A stretch of DNA of 64,000 nucleotides from Variovorax sp. J22G73. Its GTDB lineage: Bacteria; Pseudomonadota; Gammaproteobacteria; Burkholderiales; Burkholderiaceae_C. Of the stretch, positions 52,092 through 59,317 are shown piece by piece. The position numbers were made by a program, and so were the translations under genes. Positions within the stretch are counted from its first letter, which is position 1; each line of letters starts with the position of its first letter. The notes under the pieces are model-generated. The model was not told the origin of the DNA and did not search any database. It worked only from the letters and a program-made list of their open reading frames with translations. Location: the NCBI RefSeq assembly GCF_030317035.1, contig NZ_JASZYK010000019.1, positions 1 to 64,000 on the forward strand, given 5' to 3'.

Positions 52092-53277
52092 AGCATCCCT
52101 CCCGGCCGACATGGCACACACACCCAAGCCCCCCGCGTCTCTCAAAACCGCCCCCCTCGCTCCCCTTGCGCAGGGAGGGCCGCGCGCAATGCAACCGCTG
52201 GCACGCCGCCGCTACGCGCTGGAGATCCGCCAGCATATGGCGTGGCGCTGGCAGGCGCTGATCCTCGCGGTGGCGTTGCTGGTCGGCTTCGCCATTTCCG
52301 CGGCCATCCTCGTGGCCGCGGGCGTGCCGGCCGACGAGCTGGCCAACGAGTTCGTCACGCAGACCTTCTTCGACGGGCAGAACTTTCGCGCCGTGCTGTT
52401 CCAGGCCGCGCCGATGATCCTGGTCGGACTGGCGGGCTGCATCGCGTTTCGCGCGCGCTTCTGGAACCTGGGGCTGGAAGGCCAGATGGTGTGGGGCGCC
52501 ATCGGCGCGACCGCCGTGTCGATGTGGCAAGTGGGCCCCGAGCACCTGCGCCTGCCGCTGATGTTCGTCACCGCCGTGGGCTGCGGCCTGCTGTGGGTGT
52601 GGGGCCCGGCGTGGCTCAAGCTGAAGCTGGGCGTGAACGAGATCATCTCGACGCTGATGCTCAACTACATGGCCGCCAACTTCCTGCTGCACCTGGTGTA
52701 CGGCAGCTGGAAAGACCCGAAGGACAACTTTCCGTACTCGCCGCAGTTCCGCGTGTTCGAGCGGCTGCCCGAGCTGGGCGGCGGCGTGGGCAGCGCGATC
52801 GTGTTGGCGGGCATCGTCGCGCTGCTGGCGTGGTGGCTGGTGAGCGTGAGCCGCGCGGGGCTGTACCTGCGCTTCGTCGATGCGAACCCGCGCGTGGCGC
52901 ATGCCAACGGCGTGCCGGTGCGCCGGACCATCTACGGCGCCGTGCTGCTGTCGGGCGCGATGGCCGGGCTGGCGGGCTTCGCGGTGGTGGCGGGGCAGGA
53001 GGGGCGGCTCACGCAGGCCTTCTACCAGGGCTACGGCTTCTCTGGCATCCTCATCGCCTTCCTGGCGCGCAACAACCCGCTGGCGGCCACGGTGGTGGCG
53101 CTGCTGGTGGCGGCGCTGTTCGTGACCGGGCGCAGCCTGCAGGTGTTCTACCAGGTGCCGTTCTCGATGGTGCAGCTCATCCAGGCCATCATCGTGGTGT
53201 GCGTGGCGTCGAGCGACTTCTTCATCCGCCACCGGCTGCGCCGCGTGGGTGGTGTCGGCGGGGAGGCCGCGGCATGA
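52084..53277 (+). CDS. ABC transporter permease (YufP/BMP-associated)
   Basis: An inner-membrane permease with about nine helices (ALILAVALLVGFAISAAILVAAGV; IAFRARFWNLGLEGQMVWGAIGATAVSM; LKLGVNEIISTLMLNYMAANFLLHL; GAVLLSGAMAGLAGFAVVAGQEGRL). FWNLGLEGQM is the family motif. ATG 52084 overlaps the ATPase stop by 8 bases and gives 397 residues. The first 35 residues are low-complexity, so ATG 52189, with GGGAGGG nine bases upstream, may be the true start (362 residues). Confidence 0.88.
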   Translation: MAEASLPADMAHTPKPPASLKTAPLAPLAQGGPRAMQPLARRRYALEIRQHMAWRWQALILAVALLVGFAISAAILVAAGVPADELANEFVTQTFFDGQNFRAVLFQAAPMILVGLAGCIAFRARFWNLGLEGQMVWGAIGATAVSMWQVGPEHLRLPLMFVTAVGCGLLWVWGPAWLKLKLGVNEIISTLMLNYMAANFLLHLVYGSWKDPKDNFPYSPQFRVFERLPELGGGVGSAIVLAGIVALLAWWLVSVSRAGLYLRFVDANPRVAHANGVPVRRTIYGAVLLSGAMAGLAGFAVVAGQEGRLTQAFYQGYGFSGILIAFLARNNPLAATVVALLVAALFVTGRSLQVFYQVPFSMVQLIQAIIVVCVASSDFFIRHRLRRVGGVGGEAAA

Positions 53278-54206
53278 ACGGCGGCGTCATCCTGAACTGG
53301 CTCGCGAGCACGCCCGATTTCGCGGTGCCCTACGCGCTGGCGGCGCTCGGCCTCATCGTCTGCGAGCGCGCGGGCGTGCTCTCGCTGGGCGCCGAAGGGC
53401 TGATGCTGGTCGGCGCGCTGGCGGGCATCGGCGCGCAGATCGCCATCGGCCAGCCGGCGGTGTCGCTGGTGCTGGCCATGCTGGCGGCCAGCGTGGTGTC
53501 GGTGCTGTTCGCGGTGATGGTGATCTGGCTGCGCGTGAACCAGGTGATTGCCGGGCTCGCGCTGGTGTTCTTCTGCCAGGGCCTCACCTCGCTGGTCGGC
53601 TCCATGGCCGACTGGACCAACCACGCCACCGGCGGCATCGGCGCGATGGCGCTGTGGCCGCTGTCGATGCTGCCGGGCGTGGGCAAGCTCTTTGCGCAGA
53701 ACGCGATGGTGTGGCTCACGCTGCCGATCTTCGGCGCGGTGGCCTGGTTCTTCGCGCGCACCTCCACCGGGCTGCGGCTGCGCGCCGTAGGCGAGAACCC
53801 GCAGGCCGCGGACGCGGCGGGCATCAACGTGACGGCGTGGCGCTTTGCCGCGGTGCTGGCCGGCTCGGCGCTGGTGGGCCTGGCGGGCGCCTACATCTCG
53901 GTGGTCAGCACCAAGCTGTGGATCGCCGGCATGACCGGCGGGCGCGGTTGGATCGCTGTGGGCCTGGTGATCTTCGCGCGCTGGTCGCCCTGGAAGGCGC
54001 TGGTGGGCGCGGTGCTGTTCGGCTGCATCGAGGCGCTGATTCCGCAGCTGGCCGCCGCCGGCGTGCAGTTGCCGCAGTACTTCGTGATGATGACGCCCTA
54101 CGCGGTCACGCTGGGCGTGATGGTGTGGGTGGCGCTGTCGCGGCGCGGCGCCGACGAAGAGCCCGGCGCGCTGGGCCAACCCTATGTGCGCGAGGAACGC
54201 AGATGA
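53274..54206 (+). CDS. ABC transporter permease (YufQ/BMP-associated)
   Basis: A 310-residue permease, about eight helices. ERAGVLSLGAEGLMLVGALAGIGAQIAIG is the family motif; LRAVGENPQAADAAGINVTAWRFAAVLAGSALVGLAGAYISV and GRGWIAVGLVIFARWSPWKALVGAVLFG follow. Start and stop both overlap neighbours by ATGA, so the last three importer genes and the hydrolase are tightly coupled. Confidence 0.92.
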   Translation: MNGGVILNWLASTPDFAVPYALAALGLIVCERAGVLSLGAEGLMLVGALAGIGAQIAIGQPAVSLVLAMLAASVVSVLFAVMVIWLRVNQVIAGLALVFFCQGLTSLVGSMADWTNHATGGIGAMALWPLSMLPGVGKLFAQNAMVWLTLPIFGAVAWFFARTSTGLRLRAVGENPQAADAAGINVTAWRFAAVLAGSALVGLAGAYISVVSTKLWIAGMTGGRGWIAVGLVIFARWSPWKALVGAVLFGCIEALIPQLAAAGVQLPQYFVMMTPYAVTLGVMVWVALSRRGADEEPGALGQPYVREERR

Positions 54207-54904
54207 ATCCGATCAACCCGATCAAGGCCTGGGTCTACAACGAACAACGCGAGCTCGACGCCGCGCAGTTCGCCGACTACCTGAACCCCGCCACCACCGC
54301 GGTCGTGTCCATCGACATGCACCGCGGCCACCTCGACGACGACCCCGGCTGCCCCTGCCCCGCGCCCCGTGCGCGCGACGTGGTGGCGCCCATCGACAGC
54401 TTTCACGACGAGGTGCGCGCGCTGGGCGTGCGCATCGTGCACATCAAGTCGGTGCTGCGGCCCGGCGGGGAAGACGACACGCGCGGCATTCCGGCGGCGT
54501 GGCGGCGCACCTTCCCGCTGCACGTGGGCGAAATTCCCAACGCCGACGCGCATGCGCTCGAAGGCTCGAAGTGGACCGAGTGGGTCACGCGCGTGGAACC
54601 CGGCGACATGCGCGTGGACACCAAGCGCAGGCTGTCGGCCTTCTACCCGACCGACCTCGACTTTCTGCTGCGCAACCAGCGCATCGAGACCGTGGTGCTC
54701 GACGGCGGCTTCACCGACTGCTGCGTGCTCAACACCGCCTTCGACGCCAACAACCACAACTACCGCGTGATCGTGCTGCGCGACCTGGTGCGCGGCACCG
54801 ACGCGCACCTGGAAGGCGCGGCGCTGGCGATGGTGTCGCTGCACCTGGGGCTGGTGCTCGACTCGCAAGAGCTGCTGCGCCAGTGGCGCAAGTGGCGCAA
54901 GTGA
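54203..54904 (+). CDS. isochorismatase-fold cysteine hydrolase, RutB-like
   Basis: A 233-residue hydrolase. The triad is intact: Asp38 in VVSIDMHRGHL, Lys141 in VDTKRRLSAFYPTDLDFLL and Cys174 in FTDCCVLNTAF. These align with Asp50, Lys159 and Cys192 of RutB in the same window. Members hydrolyse ureido, carbamoyl or amide groups. Coupled by ATGA to the importer permease, it may cleave the ring-opened or carbamoylated product of whatever nucleobase is imported. Substrate unproven. Confidence 0.88.
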   Translation: MNPINPIKAWVYNEQRELDAAQFADYLNPATTAVVSIDMHRGHLDDDPGCPCPAPRARDVVAPIDSFHDEVRALGVRIVHIKSVLRPGGEDDTRGIPAAWRRTFPLHVGEIPNADAHALEGSKWTEWVTRVEPGDMRVDTKRRLSAFYPTDLDFLLRNQRIETVVLDGGFTDCCVLNTAFDANNHNYRVIVLRDLVRGTDAHLEGAALAMVSLHLGLVLDSQELLRQWRKWRK

Positions 54905-54919
54905 AATACTGACGGCCCG

Positions 54920-55705
54920 CTAGGCCGGCACGCCCAGCCAGCGCGCGGCCACGCCCTGCATGTCGCCTTGCGCGGCCTGCCACACCAGCTCGGGCGCGGC
55001 CACGTGCACGCCCGGCGGCGCGATGCGCAGCGCCAGGTCGACCAGCTCGGCCACCTTCGACGCGCGCACCGGCTGCTCGCTGCTGGGCACCATGAAGCGC
55101 ACGACCGACAGCATCCACGCGGCCAGCCGTTCCAGCGGGTTGGCGAAGCTGGGGTTCACCGGCTTGCGCGCCGAGCGCACCAGGATCACGCGCTCGAAGC
55201 CGCAGGCCACCACCGCCTGCTCGTCGAGGCTCGCGAGCCCGCGCTTCAGCGCCTCGGGCAGCCGGCCCTGGTCGTGCGGCTGCACGATGGCCAGCGTCTG
55301 CACGCCGCAGGCTCGCAGCCAGCGCGCGAGCGCGGGCAGCTCGGCGGGGTCGGGCATCCACAGCGCGCGTTCGCGGTCGTGGTACAGCCGCGGCGGGTCG
55401 AAGGCGACGATGGCGGTGTGGGCCGAGGTGAGCGGCCATTGCGCGATGGGCAGCGCCGGGCTCAGGCAGGTCTCCACGCCGCGCAGCCCGTCGCGCATCG
55501 GCTCGCGCGCCAGCACGCGGGTGTGCGCATGGCGGTGGCTGCCCGCCAGCCGGCGCAGCAGCTCGGCGCCCAGCGCGCCGGTGGCCCCCGCGATCAGCAG
55601 CGTGCCGAAGGCCGTGGAAGCGGCGGGTGCTGCCGGACGGTGGGCAGCCTGCAGGGCTTGGAGCGGGCTGATCGGAGAAGACAGAGAAGACAGAGAGGAC
55701 GCCAT
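54920..55705 (-). CDS. NAD(P)-binding Rossmann-fold protein (YbjT/NmrA-like)
   Basis: A protein of about 261 residues (ATG 55705; ATG 55720 adds five residues). An N-terminal Pro/Ala/Ser-rich leader of about 30 residues precedes TLLIAGATGALGAELLRRLAGSHRHAHTRVLAREPM, a GxxGxxG dinucleotide-binding motif. VVACGFERVILVRSARKPVNPSFANPLERLAAWMLSVVRFM follows. It lacks the YxxxK catalytic pair of short-chain dehydrogenases, so a sensing or redox-scaffold role is possible. Convergent with the importer operon. Confidence 0.7.
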   Translation of the reverse strand: MASSLSSLSSPISPLQALQAAHRPAAPAASTAFGTLLIAGATGALGAELLRRLAGSHRHAHTRVLAREPMRDGLRGVETCLSPALPIAQWPLTSAHTAIVAFDPPRLYHDRERALWMPDPAELPALARWLRACGVQTLAIVQPHDQGRLPEALKRGLASLDEQAVVACGFERVILVRSARKPVNPSFANPLERLAAWMLSVVRFMVPSSEQPVRASKVAELVDLALRIAPPGVHVAAPELVWQAAQGDMQGVAARWLGVPA

Positions 55706-55736
55706 CGCAGTGGACACCATTGGGTTCTTTCAGCGG

Positions 55737-55828
55737 AACACCGTGGAACCGGCTTTGCCGGGCCGCAGGCGTTGCCCCCTGCTGCGGGTTGGCGCAGCGG
55801 CACAAGCGCGCGAAGCCTGGGGTCGGGC
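55737..55828 (+). repeat. dispersed intergenic repeat, copy 2
   Basis: It matches the minus strand of 3547-3636: ACCG.GGAACCGGCTT.GCCGG, then CCGCAGG..TTGCCCCC, a diverged centre, and AAGCCTGGGG. It lies between the divergent Rossmann gene and lemA, so it is within their promoter region. Orientation and position differ between copies, as expected of a dispersed element. Confidence 0.6.
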
Positions 55829-55872
55829 AACGTCCTATGCTACCTTCCGCCTCTTCTGTGGAGGTAATGCAA

Positions 55873-56472
55873 ATGATGATGAAGCGCTGGTTCCTGATTC
55901 TTGCGGCGGCCGTGTCGCTGAGCGGCTGCGGCTACAACGACTTCCAGTCGCTCGACGAGGCCAGCAAGTCGGCCTGGAGCGAAGTGCTCAACCAGTACCA
56001 GCGCAGGGCCGATCTGGTGCCCAACATCGTCGCCACCGTGAAGGGCGAGGCCAGCTTCGAGCAGGACACGCTCACCAAGGTGATCGAGGCGCGCGCCAAG
56101 GCCACCTCGATCACGGTGACGCCCGAGACGCTGAACAACCCCGAGGCCTTCCAGAAGTTCCAGCAGGCGCAGGGCGAGCTGTCTTCCGCGCTGTCGCGGC
56201 TGATGGCGGTGTCGGAGCGCTACCCCGACCTGAAGGCCAACCAGGCGTTTCGCGACCTGCGCGTGACGCTGGAAGGCACCGAGAACCGCATCACCGTGGC
56301 GCGCAACCGCTACATCGAGAGCGTGCAGGAGTACAACGTGCTCGCGCGCAGCTTCCCGACCAACATCACGGCCAAGATCTTCAGCTACGCGCCCAAGCCG
56401 AATTTCTCGGTGCAGAACGAGGCGCAGATTTCCACGCCGCCTACCGTCGACTTCAGCGCGCCCAAGAAGTAA
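55873..56472 (+). CDS. lemA: LemA family lipoprotein
   Basis: A 199-residue LemA protein. A signal sequence with lipobox LSGC (Cys19) is followed by YNDFQSLDEASKSAWSEVLNQYQRRADLVPNIVATVKGEASFEQDTLTKVIEARAKATSI, the LemA hallmark. The rest is a helical bundle ending NITAKIFSYAPKPNFSVQNEA. Of four candidate ATGs (55867-55879), 55873 has GGAGG at best spacing. It stands ahead of two TPM-domain genes, the usual LemA neighbourhood. Role uncertain; envelope-associated. Confidence 0.92.
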   Translation: MMMKRWFLILAAAVSLSGCGYNDFQSLDEASKSAWSEVLNQYQRRADLVPNIVATVKGEASFEQDTLTKVIEARAKATSITVTPETLNNPEAFQKFQQAQGELSSALSRLMAVSERYPDLKANQAFRDLRVTLEGTENRITVARNRYIESVQEYNVLARSFPTNITAKIFSYAPKPNFSVQNEAQISTPPTVDFSAPKK

Positions 56473-56484
56473 CAAGCGCAACCG

Positions 56485-57405
56485 ATGGCCGTTGCCTTCC
56501 TGTTCCGGCGCGCCTTTGCTGCGCTCTTTTTCGCGCTCTTTGCCTGCATGGGCCCGGGCGCGCTGGCGCAGGGCCTGCTGCCGATTCCCGCGCTCACCGC
56601 GCGCGTGATCGACCAGACCCAGACGCTCGACAGCGCGCAGCGCAACGGCCTGGAGACCAAGCTCGCGGCCTTCGAGCAGCGCAAGGGCTCGCAGATCGTG
56701 GTGCTGATGGTGCCGACCACCGCGCCCGAAGACATTGCCAGCTACACGCAGCGCGTGGGCGACACCTGGAAGATCGGCCGCAAGGGCGTGGGCGACGGCC
56801 TGCTGGTGGTGGTGGCCAAGAACGACCGCGCGATGCGCATCGCCACGGCCAAGACGCTGGAAGGCGCGGTGCCCGACCTGGCGGCCAGCCGCATCATCGA
56901 CGAGGAGATGAAGCCGCGCTTTCGCAACAACGACTTCGCGGGCGGGCTGAATGCGGCGGTGGACCGGCTCATCGGGCTGGTCGACGGCGAGCCGCTGCCG
57001 GCGCCGGCAAGCGACACGGGTGAATCGAGCGGCTTCGGCAACGCGGGCATCTTCGGCTTCCTGCAGCACTTCGGCTTGTTCCTGTTCGTGGGCGTGTTCA
57101 TCGGCGCGCCGATCGTGCGGGCCATCCTGGGCAAGAAGCTGGGCACGGTGGTGGTGGGCGGTGGCGTCGGGGTGGTTGCCTTTCTGATCACGGCCAGCAT
57201 CGCCATCGCGGTGGTGGCGGGGTTGATCGCGCTCATCGTCACGCTCGTCACGGCCGCGGGGCGCGGGGGCGGTGGTGGTGGCGGCTGGAGTTCGGGCGGC
57301 GGCGGGGGCTGGAGCAGCGGCGGTGGCAGCAGTGGCGGCGGCGGGGGTTTCAGCTCGGGTGGCGGCGGCAATTTCGGCGGCGGTGGCGCCTCGGGAAACT
57401 GGTGA
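56485..57405 (+). CDS. TPM-domain protein (YgcG-like), membrane, Gly/Ser-rich tail
   Basis: A 306-residue protein: signal peptide (AALFFALFACMGPGALAQ), periplasmic TPM domain (VIDQTQTLDSAQRNGLETKLAAFEQRKGSQIVVLMVPTTAPEDIASYTQRVGDTWKIGRKGVGDGLLVVVAKNDRAMRIATAKTLEG), two membrane segments (LFLFVGVFIGAPIVRAIL; VVVGGGVGVVAFLITASIAIAVVAGLIALIVTLV), and a 45-residue Gly/Ser/Trp tail. The tail looks like other YgcG proteins. Twelve bases behind lemA, so one operon. Confidence 0.9.
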   Translation: MAVAFLFRRAFAALFFALFACMGPGALAQGLLPIPALTARVIDQTQTLDSAQRNGLETKLAAFEQRKGSQIVVLMVPTTAPEDIASYTQRVGDTWKIGRKGVGDGLLVVVAKNDRAMRIATAKTLEGAVPDLAASRIIDEEMKPRFRNNDFAGGLNAAVDRLIGLVDGEPLPAPASDTGESSGFGNAGIFGFLQHFGLFLFVGVFIGAPIVRAILGKKLGTVVVGGGVGVVAFLITASIAIAVVAGLIALIVTLVTAAGRGGGGGGGWSSGGGGGWSSGGGSSGGGGGFSSGGGGNFGGGGASGNW

Positions 57406-57417
57406 ACAGGTAACACG

Positions 57418-57945
57418 ATGACAACCGACGCAACCCTGTTCTCCAAGCTCGGACGCATCTGGCGCCATCGCTGGATCGACGAATCCGAGGTGCGCCGCGC
57501 GCTGCCCGAGGCCGTGATGCAGCGCCTGACCGGCCGCGTGGGCGCGAGCGAGCGGCGCCACAGCGGCGAGATCCGCATCTGCGTCGAGGCGGGCTTGCCG
57601 ATGTCGTACCTGTGGCGGCATGCCTCGGCGCGGGAGCGCGCGGTGATGCTGTTCGGCAAGCTGCGCGTGTGGGACACGGCGCACAACAACGGCGTGCTCA
57701 TCTACCTGCTGCTGGCCGAGCACGCGATCGAGATCGTGGCCGACCGCGGGCTCGATTCGCACGTCGACGACGCGGCGTGGGCCGCGATGACGCAGCGCAT
57801 GAGCGCGGCGTTTCGCGACGGGCGCTTCGAGGACGGGCTGACGCAGGCGCTGGAAGAGATCTCGGCCTTGCTGGTGGAACACTTTCCGCTGGGCGAGGGC
57901 GAGCTGGATGTGAACGAGTTGCCGGACGAGCCGGTGGTGCTTTGA
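57418..57945 (+). CDS. second TPM-domain protein, cytoplasmic
   Basis: A 175-residue TPM domain protein without signal peptide: RRALPEAVMQRLTGRVGASERRHSGEIRICVEAG, then RAVMLFGKLRVWDTAHNNGVLIYLLLAEHAIEIVADRGLDSHVDDAAWAAMTQRMSAAFRDGRFEDGL. It is the third gene of the lemA operon. Function unknown; TPM proteins have been linked to envelope and photosystem upkeep in other organisms. Confidence 0.9.
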   Translation: MTTDATLFSKLGRIWRHRWIDESEVRRALPEAVMQRLTGRVGASERRHSGEIRICVEAGLPMSYLWRHASARERAVMLFGKLRVWDTAHNNGVLIYLLLAEHAIEIVADRGLDSHVDDAAWAAMTQRMSAAFRDGRFEDGLTQALEEISALLVEHFPLGEGELDVNELPDEPVVL

Positions 57946-57957
57946 CGGTTTGAATTG

Positions 57958-58080
57958 CGCCCTCCCCCGCTGGGGAGGGTTGGGGTGGGGGCATGACGGC
58001 GTCAACGACCACACAGTGCCTCATCGAACGCCGCTTGCCCCCATCCCGGCCTTCCCCCAAAGGGGGAAGGAGCAGGATCG
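57958..58080. repeat. REP/BIME-like palindromic pair
   Basis: Two inverted G/C-rich arms face each other: CCTCCCC..GGGGAGGG with TTGGGGTGGGGGCATG (57961-57995), and GCCCCCATCCCGGCCTTCCC plus a CCAAAGGGGGAAGGAGCAG tail (58036-58075). The reverse complement matches the element at 61966-62094 in order and spacing. It separates the convergent TPM and pdeM genes. Confidence 0.85.
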
Positions 58081-58770
58081 TCAGTCCGCCGCGGGCAACG
58101 CCCACACGGCCGATCCGCCCACCGCATGAAAGCGCCGCCCCGGCGCCGCTTCCATCAACCAACCACCCGTGAACTCACCGAAGGCCGGCAGCACGGCCTG
58201 CTGCGCATCGCTCACGAAGCACGGCAGGCGCACGCTGTCGCGCCCTGGCCCGTACAGCTTGCATGCGGGGTGCAGGTGCCCCGCGAGCACGAAATGTGTG
58301 GCATGCGCCTGCGGGTGATGGCAGCACGCGAACGGCCCCAGCAGGTACGGCTCTTCCACCACGTCGATGCGCATCGCCTCGGGCGGATCGCCCGCGCGGC
58401 TGTCGTGGTTGCCGCGCACCAGCGTCATGGCGATGTCCGCATGCCGCGCGCGCCAGGCGGACACGGTCGCGAGCACGGTGCGCGCCTGCGCCGCGTGCAG
58501 GAAGTCGCCGAGAAACACGAGGTGCGTCGGCGCGTGCGCGGCGATCAGCGCATCGAGCCGCGCGAGGTTCTCCTGCGTGGTGCCGCCCGGCACCGGCTGG
58601 CCCAGCGCGCGGTAGGTCGCGGCCTTGCCGAGGTGCAGGTCGGCCAGGAACAGCGTGCGTTGCGCGGGCCACCATAGCGCGCGTTCGGGCAGCAACAGCA
58701 GGTGCTCGCCGGCCCACTGAACAGCGTGCGAAACCCCAGGCGAGGCCACGGAAGAAGAGGAAGTGTTCAC
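58081..58770 (-). CDS. pdeM: ligase-associated DNA damage response metallophosphoesterase
   Basis: A 229-residue calcineurin-like phosphoesterase: LFLADLHLGKA (DxH), VFLGDFLHA (GDxxxH-like), TLVRGNHDSRAG (GNHD), FVLAGHLHPACKLYG (GHxH). These are the metal-binding motifs of the MPE nuclease in the Lhr-LigB four-gene cluster. It is expected to nick or trim nucleic acid with Mn2+. I use GTG 58770; the only upstream alternative is a TTG at 58818. Here it is separated from its cluster partners by trxC, with which it is divergent. Confidence 0.88.
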   Translation of the reverse strand: MNTSSSSVASPGVSHAVQWAGEHLLLLPERALWWPAQRTLFLADLHLGKAATYRALGQPVPGGTTQENLARLDALIAAHAPTHLVFLGDFLHAAQARTVLATVSAWRARHADIAMTLVRGNHDSRAGDPPEAMRIDVVEEPYLLGPFACCHHPQAHATHFVLAGHLHPACKLYGPGRDSVRLPCFVSDAQQAVLPAFGEFTGGWLMEAAPGRRFHAVGGSAVWALPAAD

Positions 58771-58847
58771 TGCCCGCCAGTGTCGCAAAACACGCCCCGC
58801 GCGGCGCCCGCCTTGCAATTCGCCCCCGCGGCCCCCAGCTTTTTGGC

Positions 58848-59312
58848 ATGACCGCCGAATCGACCACCGAATCGCCCCCGCTGCACATCGTCTGTCCGCA
58901 CTGCCACACCACCAACCGCGTGCGCGCGGCGCAGCTGGGCAGCGCGCCCGACTGCGGCAGTTGCCACCGCGCGCTGTTCACCGGGCACTCCACCGCGCTG
59001 CCCGACGCGGCCACTTTCGATCGCCACATCGCGCGCAACGACATCCCGGTGCTGGTCGATTTCTGGGCGCCCTGGTGCGGCCCCTGCCGCCAGATGGCGC
59101 CGGGCTACGAGCAGGCCGCGGCCCAGCTCGAGCCCCAGGTGCGGCTGGCCAAGGTCGACACCGAGGCCGTGCAGGCGCTGGGCGCGCGCTTCAACATCCG
59201 CAGCATCCCGACGCTGGCGCTGTTCCGCGGCGGCCGCGAGGTGGCACGGCAGGCCGGCGCGATGAGCGCGTCGGACATCGTGCGGTGGGTGAAGGCGCAC
59301 GGCGCGGGCTGA
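58848..59312 (+). CDS. trxC: thioredoxin TrxC (thioredoxin 2)
   Basis: A 154-residue Trx2. The N-terminal zinc ribbon has CPHC and CGSC (Cys16, 19, 36, 39); the thioredoxin domain has WCGPC (Cys77, Cys80), the cis-Pro in RSIPTLALF and a full C-terminus. It reduces disulfides, mainly under oxidative stress. It is divergent from pdeM with 77 bases between, and its stop lies five bases from the end of the convergent helicase gene. Confidence 0.95.
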   Translation: MTAESTTESPPLHIVCPHCHTTNRVRAAQLGSAPDCGSCHRALFTGHSTALPDAATFDRHIARNDIPVLVDFWAPWCGPCRQMAPGYEQAAAQLEPQVRLAKVDTEAVQALGARFNIRSIPTLALFRGGREVARQAGAMSASDIVRWVKAHGAG

Positions 59313-59317
59313 GCGCT

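Noticed and set aside
50565-52145. Long antisense frame across the importer ATPase
   Set aside because: His/Arg-rich shadow without any motif.
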